In this document: positions 28,780-41,190 of the stretch, one piece after another
Position numbering within the stretch: position 1 is the stretch's first letter
Layout: each line of letters starts with the position of its first letter
Assembly (NCBI GenBank): GCA_025267735.1
Contig: CM046294.1
Location: 32,891,222 to 32,955,221, forward strand
Length of the DNA stretch: 64,000 nucleotides
DNA from: Mactra quadrangularis
Lineage: Eukaryota; Mollusca; Bivalvia; Venerida; Mactridae
Direction: 5' to 3'
Translations under genes and position numbers: made by a program
Notes under the pieces: model-generated
The model's database searches: none
What the model was told of the DNA's origin: nothing
The model's input: only the letters and a program-made list of their open reading frames with translations

Positions 28780-29020
28780 TATGACTGCAACAATTCATTT
28801 CGATAAATAGAAAATAGATTGTGTGGGGGGTCGATTTGATTTGGTATGGAAACTTGCGATTTTATTTTATCAATATATTAGGTTAGTTTAAATGTCAGAT
28901 GTATTACTGTACATTTTGAATAAACTAAACTATTAAATCAATCGAATCGAAAAAAAATCGAATCGAAATAAAAAAATAAATTGCATAGAATCAACTTTCC
29001 ATTGAATCGTTGCAGCCCTA
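28780..29020. mobile_element. hAT-like MITE with perfect 8-bp target-site duplication
   Basis: The 241-bp element starts tatgactgcaacaattcatt and ends aatgaatcgttgcagcccta-like; the ends are inverted repeats with the hAT-type TAGGGCTGCAAC core. The octamer ataatcac flanks both sides (28772-28779 and 29021-29028). The interior contains repeated atcgaatcgaa. It has no transposase and would depend on one in trans. Confidence 0.88.
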
Positions 29021-30483
29021 ATAATCACACGATATTCTTGCAGCGCCAACCTTGAATTGTTCTTATCTCTAACAATGAAATTACAGTAAAATTTCCAAAA
29101 ATGTTCTATTTGAAAGAAGGTCTCTGGCCCCTTAAATTTCCCATGTAATAAAGTGCTGACTTTACAGCCTCATCATCATTCTTGATTTAATGAAATGATT
29201 GATCATACTTAAAGATAATAAGCTGTTGTTATTGAACACTTTATAAAGGCACAAAGTATTTAAGTCTCTTAATAATATTTTTCTATTAACAATATTGTCG
29301 GAGAAACTTGGACAATGCTCCAACAATGCTTTACAATAATGGACCCTACTTTTATTGTGGTCAATAGTGGACAATACTTAATAATACTCCGACACTACTT
29401 TGCTGTGAACAATGGCGGACAATACTTGATGATAGAAAATTTAATAAAGATAATGAAGTAGTTTAACCATATTGATAAAAGCAGGCTCATTCTATGATTC
29501 CATTGTTTCCCTTACACTCTGACGATCTCTTTGACAGCACCAATCATATTGTGAGGGCTCATTTTTCCAGCTTGGTCTAATATAGGCTTAAGGGTCTGAC
29601 AAGCAATTGAAAGAGATTTCCTCCAAATTTGATGAATAGTTTGTCTGGCTATAGGGCAAATATCTGCATTACAATTTGAATATTTTGATTCCATAGACGG
29701 CATGCAACTTTTTATTGTTGTTGTTGTTGTTTTTTGTTGCTGGTTGCTAGTTGATAGAGGTTATTGTCTGTGAAAAAATATTTAAAGTAATTGAATGCTA
29801 AGTGAACTTCTGTTCATGGTGATTTTTTTCTTGAGATAAATTGAGGGAGGTTGGAAGGGGGGCTTTTGAAAAGACGAACATTTCCTTTTCGCTTCATTAT
29901 ATTTTTAATGTAGTTTATGCAAAGACGTGAATTCTTAAAGTGACATGTCTGAATATTGTTTTCTATTGTCCAGATGGGGATGAATTATTTTTTTGTGAGT
30001 GAGTGTGTGTGGTGGGGGGGGGGGGGGTCATGCATAGTTGGGTGTTATCTTGTCTAATGTTGTAATACCATTATTATAACTTGATCTGTTTTGTCCATCA
30101 TTCTGTACAGAGAATGAAATACTTCAAGCTCTTGTTAATTAATTAACAGATTCTGTCACATAGTATTTTTTTGTTGTCTAGGAATTTCATGAAAACTTAG
30201 TTTCATGGTCCTCAAGTCATGTAATTAGATAATAGTCATCGCTTATATAGTAAATGCCTGAAACAAAAGAGAAACACAGTATCATTATAACTAAAACTCT
30301 GATTTTATGACAATATATTTTAACTCTGATACTTTTCACTGTAAGTATATGAGTCTGTTGATTACATATATTGCCTGGCTAATTGCTTGTTTAGGATAAC
30401 ATGAGCCATTGTTCACATACAATATCTTTTAAATATGTCTCAAAATAATCCTAATCGAGCCATACTTAGTGGCATTTATATTT

Positions 30484-30790
30484 ATGAGATTTGAACTTTG
30501 ACCTTGAGATTACTATTTGACCTTGAAATTTGACCTTGACTGTGAGAAATGAAGATGAATTTTTTTTGGAGACCTCAAAATTACTATTTGAGATTCATGC
30601 ATGACTTTGAAATTTGATATTGAGATTTGAAATTGATCTGAAATCTGCTAATATGAATTGAGATTTATACATGACTTTTGAGATTTGACCTTGAGATTTG
30701 AACTTGAAATTTGACCATGAGATTTGAACTTGATATTAAGACTTGAAAGCTTGGTGTTCAGAGACTTGCACTTGAGATTTATGCTTCGAA
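30484..30790 (+). repeat. Degenerate (GAGATTTGACCTTGA)n repeat before the ephrin-binding exon
   Basis: Units such as ttgaccttgagatt, gaaatttgaccttga and gagatttgaacttga recur to within about 60 bp of the exon. TGACCTTGA is the complement of TCAAGGTCA, the extended half-site of monomeric nuclear receptors, so the repeat contains several such sites by composition. Confidence 0.75.
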
Positions 30791-30848
30791 ATTTGGTAAC
30801 ATGATTATGTAATAATGAATTAATGTGTTTTTTTATCTGTACTTTCAG

Positions 30849-31533
30849 TGGAATGAAGTATCAACATATGTGACAGAGATATCACCAACAGAACCATTAA
30901 AAGTGTTTACATCATGTTATGTCAGTAGTAGGGATGTAAATAACTGGTTACGTGCACCTTTTATAGAGGTGGGAGAATCGAAAAGTTTGTGGGTAGAAAT
31001 GATATTTACTATGAGAAAATGTGTAAAACATTCAGATCCGAGTATATTACAACAATGTCGTGAAACATTTGACCTATATCAATTTAACGCTGATAGAGAC
31101 TACGCAAATGATGACATGCCAAAATGGGATGATATAACGTATACACGTGTGGATAAAATACCTGCTGAAACTTTGTACGAAAGTACCAACGATATTTTGT
31201 TAAACACAGAAACACGATTTGTGCCGTTAACTCCAGGATATCGTGGAATATATTTCGCATTTCAAGATACAGGTGCTTGCGTTTCGTTAGTTTCAATTAA
31301 AGTGTATTATAAAGTGTGTCCAAACACGACACAAAATTATGCATTCTTCTCGGAGACTCCTACTGGAAAGGATCAGGCATCAAGTGTGGAGAAAGTTGGA
31401 ACATGTGTGCCAAATTCATCGAAATATCAGCGACCTACTTATCGATGTATGAGTGATGGATCATGGGATATACCTCTCGGTGGTTGTCAATGTGATCAAG
31501 GATTCGAAGGTGTTGACGGGGAGAAATGTGTTC
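30849..31533 (+). CDS. Eph: Eph receptor exon: ephrin-binding domain and start of cysteine-rich region
   Basis: This exon codes for 228 residues plus one nucleotide of the next codon (phase 0 start, phase 1 end). It is bounded by a ctgtactttcag acceptor and a gtaagt donor. Residues 1-158 match the ephrin-binding (jelly-roll) domain of Eph receptor tyrosine kinases: WNEVS at 1-5, NNWLRAPFI at 31-39, FTMRKC at 53-58, CRETFDLY at 70-77, NTETRF at 119-124, and FAFQDTGACVSLVSIKVYYK around 136-155. The four domain cysteines (C23, C58, C70, C144) are all present. The cysteine-rich region starts at C158, with further cysteines at 186, 200, 213, 215 and 227. N159-T-T and N189-S-S are potential glycosylation sites. 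The family binds membrane-bound ephrins at cell contacts for axon guidance and tissue boundaries. The exon resembles vertebrate Eph exon 3 in position and size (recalled as about 660 nt). One change from the usual FTLRDC motif is K in place of D. Family assignment is very secure; the paralogue class is not assigned. Confidence 0.96.
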
Positions 31534-31639
31534 GTAAGTAAAATGTTTATTATTTATTTATAACGTTTGTATCTGTCTATTTATAGTGCAGCTTCATTTA
31601 TAAACATTTGTTTTGTATTTACAATTAACCATCACTTTT

Positions 31640-31880
31640 TATACGCCCGTTTTGAAAAAACAGTCGTATTATGTTATGATGTTGTCCGTCTGTGGACAAT
31701 TGCTTGTCTGGATGATAACTCAAAAAAGGATGTACCTAGGATCCTCAAATTTCATGTGTGGATAGCCCTTGGGTAGAGGAGCTTCCCTATTGATTTTGAG
31801 ACCCCAGGGTCAAAGGTCAAGGTCACTGGGACTTAAAATATGGAAACCTTGTCCGGATGATTGAGGGAGATCAAGGTTAG
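31640..31880 (+). repeat. Mollusc-type interspersed repeat
   Basis: Sequence such as cgcccgttttgaaaaaacag, gtctggatgataactcaaaa, ccctattgattttgagaccc and gggtcaaaggtcaaggtcac is, from memory, typical of an abundant non-coding repeat in bivalve genomes. The open frame at 31567 runs through it and is not a gene. Confidence 0.6.
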
Positions 31881-32439
31881 AAATACAATGTTCAGTAAAG
31901 AGCGAGGACAACACTGATTTAATTATACAGACTGTCTAAAGCTATTGACAAATGCATTGTTACTGTCACCTTTTGCAAGGTTTAAGTCTCTTCTTCCCAT
32001 TAGTTCAAGTTTGTATAAACTTACCACTATATAGTTATCCCTACAAGTTCCTGTATGAGACTAGTGATCATTGTAACTCTAAGAATATAATAGATCTGGC
32101 CTGCTGTTGAAATGAACAGATGAGATGCCTTGCACCATTAAAGCTTTATATGTGTCTGTTTTGATATAATAAACAAGTTTTTATGTTATAATATGAAGAT
32201 ATTTTCCCTGCTATAATGATTATATATACATTTAAAACACTTGTAAGACAGGTGTTGTTGTTAAAGGTCAAGTTTTATAGCTTTTAAAATCTCAAACTTT
32301 AAACATTTAAAATGAGCTTTCACAAGCCTTCTTTCCCAATTAGAGTTGGGTTACAACATAATTTATCTAAGGCATATACCAGGCAGACTCCAATTCTTTC
32401 CAATCAGTGCCATTTCATAACTATTCATCATTCCCAGTC

Positions 32440-32606
32440 ATCGCTTTAACCCACTAGCCTGAGACTGGTGAAAATTGATTTGAGCTAGTAAAAATTACTT
32501 ATTTAATAAAGTCTGGCTAGTTGATAGTTTTGCCAATAAGTATAAAACATAATAAATTGGGCTAGTGCAAGAGCAAATTTAATGCGATGACTGACATTGT
32601 ATCATT
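32440..32606 (+). repeat. CTAG-rich interspersed repeat, copy 2
   Basis: Blocks include gctttaacccactagcctga, gagctagtaaaaattactta, ggctagttgatagttttgcc, gggctagtgcaagagcaaat and gcgatgac...tgtatcatt, in the same order as at 17237. Confidence 0.75.
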
Positions 32607-33654
32607 ATGCATAACTCTAAAAAAATATAAAAAAATCTCTAAGATTCTAAATAATATAAAACAATGATCTCTGATTTCATTAGTTTATTTTGATTGTAAT
32701 GGGAGGGTTTGTTTGTATCATTTACTTATATTTCATACATGATTCTCTCCATGTCTATCAATGCTTACATCTTACTATGAATGTCTGGTTTGTATTTCTA
32801 GAAAACTATTTGTTTATATTCTTTCTATTATTTGATCAAGTATTCTGTTATAAGCAAAGCTGTTAATTGATTTGACAGACTCATTTTCACATGTCTTCAT
32901 AAGATTTCTAGGATTGAAGTGTTTGCAAGCTTTACAATTCATTAACCATGCTGGAAAAGCGTTATGTCAGCAGGGAGACTGAGTTTTAACGTTTATTTTC
33001 CTCGTTTTTTTTTCCGTAATTTTTTTGTTCCGACAGGTTTTTGATTCCATATTGTTCATGACATTTGATGTATGATAAAACGGTCTCTCAGATCTTCTAG
33101 ATTGCTACAATTCCACAAGACTCAGATATACAATGTTAGGCTAAACTTTAGTAAATTGTTAGGTTTCCAAAGTTTGCCACCCAACAGAATAACACCACTG
33201 TCCAATTAGCTTGCAAACCTCGGTCTAAAATAGATATTACTTAATCAAAATGCTATGAATAGGTTTGTATATATTAAAGCTACGCATTGATTGGTCGACC
33301 CAAAGGTCATCTCGATGTGACCCACCTAGTGAACCTTAGAGATCCTGTACAACAGCGCTCTACAGGATATCTTTTTATGGAGATTTCTTTGAGTGTTACA
33401 ACATTATATAGCTTAGTAATTCTGGAACCAGGAAGCAGACTGGAAAGATTTATTAAAGTTATTAAAACTTGTTCCTGTGTTGTACTAAAAAAAATGTGTT
33501 TTACTTACTTATTACATTGTGATGTCTGTAGTTTAAAAATAATTGAATTTTAAATTTAAGATATTCTGTCTGGAGATTGAATTATGGCTGTTATAAATAC
33601 TTATATTACATTAAAACTGAATTATAACTTTGCAAATTTCATTGAATCCATGAC

Positions 33655-33720
33655 CCCTAACCCACTAGCTCAAAGCCAAAGACTAGTGATTTGGGCTTAG
33701 TAAGTGAAAAAATTACATGG
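33655..33720 (+). repeat. CTAG-rich interspersed repeat, partial copy 3
   Basis: cctaacccactagctcaaag, gactagtgatttgggcttag and aaaaattac match the first third of the copy at 32440. Confidence 0.6.
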
Positions 33721-35280
33721 ATGAAAGTTTTTGATATTAATACTGAATTTCATTATTTTTTAAACAGATTTTCAGTATTTTGTCCAATGTAATTCCATTT
33801 AGGGAATTTTTTTACAAAAAAGATTTTCAGTATTTTTATAACTTCCACCTTTGAAAAAACTAATTTCATGCAATTGACTGTATAACTTAATAAATCAGGC
33901 AAATGTACCAGAAAATTAAAGACAAAACTAGACTTACTGCAGATAACTTAGAGCTCTAAGCTGTTATAAAGAATTCCAAAGACTATGTTGAATTTTTATA
34001 GGGATAATAAATATGCACATTATATTTTGGAACAAAAAGCTGGATGAGAAATTATATTAACACTCCATCTGTCAATGTAAAAATACTTACAATAAATCTT
34101 TTATGTGAGTTCTTAAAAAAATGCACATTTCTTTTATTCTTGGCCGTTTCAATGAACATCACGAATATACGTCCCAGCATGCTTAGCATGTTAAATCTAT
34201 CAGAGAGTATAAAGAAATACTCAATGAATTTAACACGTACCAACATCTGACGCAGACTGTGTCAGTAATCGCGTTTGTTAACTGTATGAACAACAATGTT
34301 CACATAATATTTGCGTGTTAAACACGACATCGTTATGGAAACTGTCAGTTCATGATCCCGTTATATTTCTGATACTTGTTTAGATTACACGAGAATTTGT
34401 TACCGTTGGTAACTAAAACATGACATTTATGGACGTGCATGTTTGAGATTTTCTCCCCGTATTTGCCATTATACTAAGGTTTCTGTTAATTTCAGCATAC
34501 TTGTATTTCAGAATGATTGACAATAAGCACATGTTCTAATTACTATGTCAATTCAATGGTTTTTTTCTCCGGTTTTTTTTCTTCCGCAGTTTGTTGATTG
34601 GATGGTTTTTCATGAATTTTTTTTGTATGTTTGAAAATAGGAACTTTGGTGGCATTTTGTTGATTTGTTTATATTTTTTTCTCTTGTCGTTTCTGGCATT
34701 AAAATTTTCCCATTTTCATAGTTGTCTGAACATAGTGTGAACCAAATGTTTGGTGTAAGGTGATGTGATACTATATTCTTGTACTGTCAGGATTACTACA
34801 AGTCAATATTTTGTATGGCACCTGCTACTTCCATGTTATGTTTTTCTTGTTTTTGTTCTGTCTGTTAGTTTTTCATTGTCTTGTGTTTTAGTACAAACAG
34901 GTCATGAATGACCTTTTATTATTAATTTTTATTTGTTGATAAACATATAGTATAATATTTCCTGACTAAACTCTACAAAGGTACAACATAGAGGATAGAT
35001 TTTTATGCTCTATGTCAAGGTCTTTCTTAATTAATTTTTAATTAATTATCAAAAGGGATTATATATTTAATTCATGAACATTCATCCTCACTGAACCATA
35101 ACTAATGTTATTTGGGTAGAAAGTAAATTAAAATAGGTTTATTGATAATGATGCTAAGTATGATGTCATACAAGTCAACTGTGTAATTTCCTTCTTTTAT
35201 TCATCTCCCAGAGTTACTTCCCTTGAAAATTTTAATTATTGTACAAAAAATGTATGAGCTCTTTATTTATTAAGATATTA

Positions 35281-35490
35281 TGCTACTATGTCATAATTGT
35301 TTTTTTCGGCGTAGCTGTCTAAGCTGGATTTTGACCTACATTTCTGTATAATGACGTCTGTCTGGGGATTTCGGAAATCCGCCGTTCTATTGGATGATTT
35401 TATAAGCACTGAGAATGACGTACGGGGGAAACAGAGAAAACCCCCTCTTCGATTGGATGGCCCTGACACGCGCGAAAAAATAAAGGCCAC
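35281..35490. promoter_or_regulatory. CpG-richer segment with promoter-like motifs inside the long intron
   Basis: Against a very AT-poor-in-CpG background this segment has clustered CpG, two TGACGT cAMP-response-type cores (about 35352 and 35416), two ATTGG inverted CCAAT boxes (about 35389 and 35452) with the shared context attggatg, an acgcgcg block (about 35467) and an A/T box nearby. It could be an internal promoter, an enhancer, or the end of an unrecognised repeat. A minus-strand open frame across it is not convincing as coding. Confidence 0.35.
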
Positions 35491-36205
35491 ACTATTGTAA
35501 TGCAGTGTTTTACAAAATTTTGCTTCGTTCGTAGATATTTTTTTGGGGGTAGACTTCTATTGCTTTCCAAAGTGTTTTTTTATTTTGTAACAATAAAAAG
35601 TTACGTGTCAAACACAATATTTTATTGGTAAAATGAATTACGTCTCCAGATGTGAACCGGTTTCTAGTAAAAAGTCTGACATATAACCCAATAATTATTA
35701 ATTTAGCCTCACTACGTCCAGTTTCCGGGGTTTACACTTTGAGAGTCACAGCTCCACATATACACCAGTTCATTGTTATTGTTATGATGTCTATAAATAG
35801 TAACAAGGAGCTGATAAATACTACAGGTAACCTTTCGCTGGTTGGCAAGAAATGATAGCGAGTAAATACAATGAAAACACAGTGATTTTAAAATTGCAAT
35901 TACTAAGTCATTTTTCATCAAACAATTTTGCATTTTATATCACTAGAAAGGTCTTGAAATTCATATTTTGAATATCTAAAAATTATTTGTCAAAAAGAAT
36001 TGTTTTTTGTTGGCAAGTGTTTTAATGATCTGCCCTATGAAACATTTAATATTCATAGCTCGAAGAGTTATGTTTAATCAATTTAATCGTGCGGTTAAAG
36101 TGCTACTAGGGTATCAGTATTTTTTGTGAGCCACAAAATAAGAAATCTAGATGAATCGGTCTAGTAAACGCAGTTGTACCCCTTGTATATAAGTATATTA
36201 AAGGT

Positions 36206-36448
36206 ATGTTGGAAAAATCAAAGGGAGGTAACTTGACAATTCCCTGTGGTTATCAGTGTACGGCAATTGCATTGGCTGTCATATTGTTTACGGTAGGCAA
36301 TCATGTGCCAAGTCTGCGAAACTGGTCTGCAAATGTTGTTGATGAAGTGATGATGCGTGGTCACAACTTGTATGAGCAAATACTAACGGAATCTGGCAAT
36401 CCATCACCACGTCAAAAAATAGGTTTTAACATTAGTGGTCCTATGTAA
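36206..36448 (+). CDS. Transposon-like ORF fragment
   Basis: The 80-codon frame has composition unlike its AT-rich surroundings. It reads GYQCTAIALAVILF at about 15-28, NWSANVVDEVMMRGHNLYEQ at about 39-58 and ISGPM at the end. The pattern G-x-Q-C-x-A-x-A-L ... W ... D-x-V/I-x-x-x-G-x-x-L-Y resembles, from memory, a papain-like or OTU-like cysteine-protease region found in some animal transposon and virus-derived proteins, with Q-C as the would-be active-site start. The histidine half is not seen. About 50 bp downstream lies aggtgagcacccagggccct followed by gggccctcttgttttt, which I recall as the end of an abundant mollusc repeat. I take it as a fragment of a mobile element within the Eph intron; a host exon is less likely. 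Confidence 0.35.
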   Translation: MLEKSKGGNLTIPCGYQCTAIALAVILFTVGNHVPSLRNWSANVVDEVMMRGHNLYEQILTESGNPSPRQKIGFNISGPM

Positions 36449-36525
36449 ATGGCTCTTCTGTGACCTTTGACCTTTTCCTTAGGTGAGCACCCAGGGCCCT
36501 TTGGGCCCTCTTGTTTTTAAATCGA
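36449..36525 (+). repeat. End of an interspersed repeat (gggccctcttgtttt)
   Basis: The segment tgacctttgaccttttcc, then aggtgagcacccagggccct and gggccctcttgttttt, is typical of an abundant bivalve repeat end, and contains the palindrome agggccctttgggccct. Confidence 0.55.
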
Positions 36526-39500
36526 CGCCGTTTGTCTTTTTTAAAGACATTTCTTGTTATTCATACCCTCAAACCTGAGGTAGTGATTACCGCACCCGTA
36601 TTAATCTCTATCCTGGCCTGAGCAACCTAGAAAATATTTCTCTATAATTGACTTTCATTCTCATTTACACTTTTATTAAACAATCCCCTGTTTTAAACTG
36701 ACAATTTTTCTTCGTTCCCTAGTCTGACTGCTGTATACGAGTGTGTCTGTATTATATTTATGAACAATTTATCTTGTCATACATGTATTGTTATAGATCA
36801 CTCTAATTTTGATATTTTATACATTAAAATGGTTAATACATCAGTATGCTTTTAATATAAGAAGATGCTATAATTTGGTTTCCATTAGATGGCATATTAT
36901 GATACAGTTTTTATTTTTGCATCAAGCATTTTCATGATGTAGGTTTTATCTACAATCTTACTCTAGCATGATTCTACGTTTTTACCAACTTACGATAAAA
37001 CAATTTCTCCGATAAAAAGTGTTTTCATTTACGTTCGTTTTCAATCAATACATCATCTGACAACAACGAAAATGTAGGAAAATTACGACAAAAACTGTAC
37101 CGAATTTCATGAAAACAGTGTACAAAGTTTGTATTATAAAATAAACCGAAATCTTGTTAAGATAATTACCTTGCGATAGCAAGACTCTAGATTGAATATT
37201 ACTGTTCAACTGAATCTGTTAAACATTCGTAAATGAATTGGCAAAAACTGATTTTCTGAAATGATTTATCTCATTTTGACGTCTTGACTTTTGTCTTGCT
37301 GTCGGTTATCTGCGGCATGCATTACCATGCAACAGCATATTTTGCACCCATTCAATCAAATCTGTCACAACATTAACCAATTTTTGTCACCTAAAATCAG
37401 TTTAGTTAGAAAGCCTTTTGTTTGCCACATGGTTAAATTTCAAGATGGTTGACTTGGATGTATCAACTTCAAAAGTATTATATTTCTAATTTTCTTCCCG
37501 TCTTCGGGGACCATTTTGTGGTGTCCCCATTTATTTTCCTGCTGTGCGGCTACCATACGGTTATATTACGGTTCATTGAATTTCAAAAGGGCAAATTTCA
37601 TCCAAAATTTTACTTTTTGTGCTTAATTCTTTGGACCCTCAAATTTTAAAGTACGAAAAATCATAAACCTGACTGATTTTGAATAACAAGAAAATTTAAT
37701 GAATCCAATTTTAAGTACAGTCTATACTTTGTCCAAGTTATTATTTTCTCATTTGTGGGGAAATGATCAATAGTCATATTTTATGTTTGTTTTTCTTATT
37801 GAATACTTCATGGTTAATCCAATAATAAGAAATATTTTTTTCAATTTGTGGTAATGGCAGGAGTGAATGGTTGACAGTGTGTAGCTGTTCCATGGTTAGA
37901 TTTCATTGCTACAAAAAATGGCATGACTTAATTGATTGCTGTTAACAAAGAATTTTTTACTTAAAGATCGCAAGGTGGTAATTATCACAGTTCAGTGTAC
38001 TCTAAGATTGTCTTAATTATACAGAACTAGCCAAGGTTGTTTCTATTGCGTTTACTTTGAAGAATTACCCTCTGTTTGTATTATAAAAAATATAAAAATA
38101 GTCGAATAATGCCTGACAATATAGTCTATTGACTTTCTCAATTTTATCTATTCTTGTTTCTTTAAAGGAGAGCTATCAAAATAATTGTAATATTTTTGTA
38201 TGAGTAATTTGTCCTTTCTGTTAAATATTTGTTCTGTAATTAGATGTATCAAGTAGAAATGCCTTCCTTATGGTACAAATTAACTATCAAGCCCATCAAT
38301 GCTGAGAAATATTAATTTTCAACCATTTTATTTTGGGGTACTCTTCATTCTGAAGGAGAATGAACTCTCTAAAAAGAAGAAGGTGAGATGAACTCTTTAA
38401 TAAGAAGGTGAATGAAGTTCTTCATTTTAAAGGTGGAGAGGAGATTTTTGTTGATAATTAAAGAATCTGTATGAAATATTGTTTGAACACAAGACCTCAT
38501 GGTTTAAATAAGTGGTTCTTAACAATTTCAACCAGTTTAGATCTCTGTTTATAAGACAGGGTGAATTATTTACTTAGTCAAAATTAATTAAATTTACAGA
38601 CATACTTTTCTTTGAAAAACTCTTCTTTATGAAGGTTATTAAAGGCAATAAAAATGTTTGATTTTAACATGAGAACTAATACAGTTGCATTATAATGATA
38701 TTTGATATTTCAGATATTTAAGTGTTTGAAAATCTCAGTTTTATTACTTCACAGAAATTCAATTACTGAGGATTGTTTTGGCCTCCTTCAATGCTATATT
38801 TTATTGATTCAAAACAGTATAATTACTGAACTCTTGGTGCCATTGTTCATGTATATATATTTATAAATTATACTTCTTGATTGAATTTGTTGATTTCTGG
38901 TCCAGAGGTTTATACCCTTCCATGAACATTTAAAAATGATGTTAATGTTCCTTTAAATAGGGCAAAATTAACAGCTCCTTTTGTTAATAAGAGTAAGGAA
39001 GTTCTTTGTCCAGGAAAGCTGGTGAGGTGCACTAACAGCTGTAAATTATTAAAAAATACAAATTCTTTTAATTATTATCATTAAGCTCATTCATTCTTTG
39101 AATTATTTGAAATTTCTTCAGATATTCTGGAAAAAAAGAAATAATAAATAAATAAACACCATCATCATATTTTAAACATGTGTGGATTTTATCTGTTTAA
39201 GATATTCTGAAGTTAGGTAACATACTCTGATTGTCTACAGTTTAGTTATAGTTTTTTCAGTTACAGTATGAATTATATACATACAGAATATTAAAATCTG
39301 TTGTATTAAATGTTTTATTGAGATTTTCTTCACTATATTTTCAATGTGTTATCTGTTAATATATCAAACTTTTCAATATTAAAACATCAATTAGCATGTT
39401 GTGCGTATGTCTGGCCACCCAATGTTGCCGAGCTCTGGCGTGCTGGGAATCTAAAATATACTTCTGCAAGTTAATAATTACTGTAAGCCGCATGCCGAAA

Positions 39501-41021
39501 ACTTTGTCTCGGAAATATTCTACCTGAGTGGAACTTTCTGTTAAGATAAAATGTTGTAGCTCTCAGCAAACATTTTGGTTAATTGATAAATTTGTTAACA
39601 TTTGTTGCCGATGGTGTTGTTATTTATGAGAGAATGTTGTTAACAATTTACTCATTTATTTTGTCGCATGTCATTAATCAGCACTACATACATTTCTGGC
39701 AAATTTCATATTTTCTGAGGTATTAATATCTCTTAGAATTGACATTCTGTTGAGGGTTCTTGTAATGTGTGAGTATTTACAGGAATAAACTTAGTTGGTT
39801 TTTGTTGTTGTTGATGATGGCGATGATGATGTAAGAAATGGTGTTTTTATTACGTAATTGGTGGCTTGGATAATGCATTGCATGTTGCATAATGTTTTTG
39901 ATAATTTATTCACTTACTGTTTTAATCAAGCTAAGAATAATTTTATGAGATTTTGAATACTAGTTGTGAGTGCATCAGCTGGGCTTGAATTCTATTTTGT
40001 TTTGTTCCTTTTTTTCATCTTTAATGTACATTATGCATGGATATAATTTTGGTTAAGAATTTTTCGGATCTGAAAAAAGGGTTCTTTTACTATGTAATAT
40101 ATGCTGTAATTGGGTAATTTAGGATTTTATAATAACTTTCCTCCATGCCAGTTTGTCTGTAAATATATGTTTATGGTAATGTTTTTTTTTATAAAGGGGA
40201 TTGAATTCTTGTTTAGGGGTAACAGAAAAAGGGTCACGGACCTAAATTGCCATGTTATATGGTGTTCTTTGATGCTTTCACATTATTTTAGCTGGAGTTG
40301 ATTTTTTGTGGCCAATTTATCTCCAGTTAATTTAAATTAATACCTACCACGATAGTAGTCAGAATGAGGTTAAAACTACTCACAGTCTGTCTATTGATGT
40401 TAAACATTGGCACAAAATATGGAACTCTGAGAGTTTCTCTCCTTGAGAAGAAAATTTTTCTTATTTTAAGAAAAGTATTTGTCAGTAACAGTAATCATTA
40501 TCTGGGATTCCGTGTCACTGTTGAAACCAATTAGGGACTATTTTACCATTGATTGATAACTCACAGTGCTACCAACTTTGACTGATGTTGAAATGGGGTT
40601 AATCAGTGAAATGGCTAACAAGTAACTAAACTATTTACCCATGTAGCTGGTATGTCTCATTTCTCTCTGATTAGTCGGCCTCCATTGAGAGATTGTCAAT
40701 TTCTGCCACAATATTCATCTTTCTGCTACTATATTCATCTTTATTAGTGCTCTGTTGAGCTGGTGTATGTTTCATAGCAGCTCACTTAGGACTCTATTTC
40801 ACATTAATTTTGTTTGAATTAGCAGTATGTCATGTGAGACAGGGTAATACGACATTTAGCTGTAGAACATTAGTAAGTGGCATTCGTCTTCTATTGCATG
40901 TAAATTACATTGGTGACAAATTTGAACATTTCTCTTATAAATGCAATTAGTTAACAATTTAGATCATTTGGATCATCCTGCACGTGAGTCATTCCTCAGA
41001 GATGGGGAATTTCTTGGCATT

Positions 41022-41190
41022 ATTTTGTAAAATGGGTCTTTTTATCTTAGATTCTTCTAGATAGCACATTGTTTAATTTTATTCAAGAGTTGGTTAATAA
41101 ATCTCTAATTGGGGTAGGGACTTTTTGGAACTACTTGCATAAAATGGGTCTTGGTATCTCAGATTTTTTCATAGATAACTCATTGTTTCA
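41022..41190 (+). repeat. Diverged tandem duplication of about 112 bp
   Basis: The blocks aaaatgggtct, tatcttagatt, tagatagcacattgttt near 41030-41075 recur as aaaatgggtct, tatctcagatt, atagataactcattgttt near 41140-41190. Open frames across it are AT-rich and unconvincing. Confidence 0.6.

Larger units (their letters stand above)
1..30848. other. Noncoding 5' flank or first introns of the Eph gene
   Basis: I find no convincing coding exon here. Open frames of 60-118 codons at 17918, 21403, 22129, 22323 and on the minus strand at 10803 and 22415 are AT-rich, carry no recognisable motif, overlap each other on both strands in places, and look like chance. The small exon expected for the Eph N-terminus (a short stretch ending just before WNEVS) and the signal-peptide exon were searched for at donor-like sites without success. 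The stretches 2291-7032, 7447-9450, 9481-12080, 12440-14337, 14406-16824, 19092-25028, 25276-26906 and 29029-30483 show nothing beyond AT-rich sequence and short simple repeats. Other features in this part are listed separately. Confidence 0.6.

Noticed and set aside
31084..31296. 70-codon minus-strand frame
   Set aside because: Shadow of the Eph ephrin-binding exon.
34044..34250. Frames open on both strands
   Set aside because: No motif in either strand; symmetrical openness points to chance.
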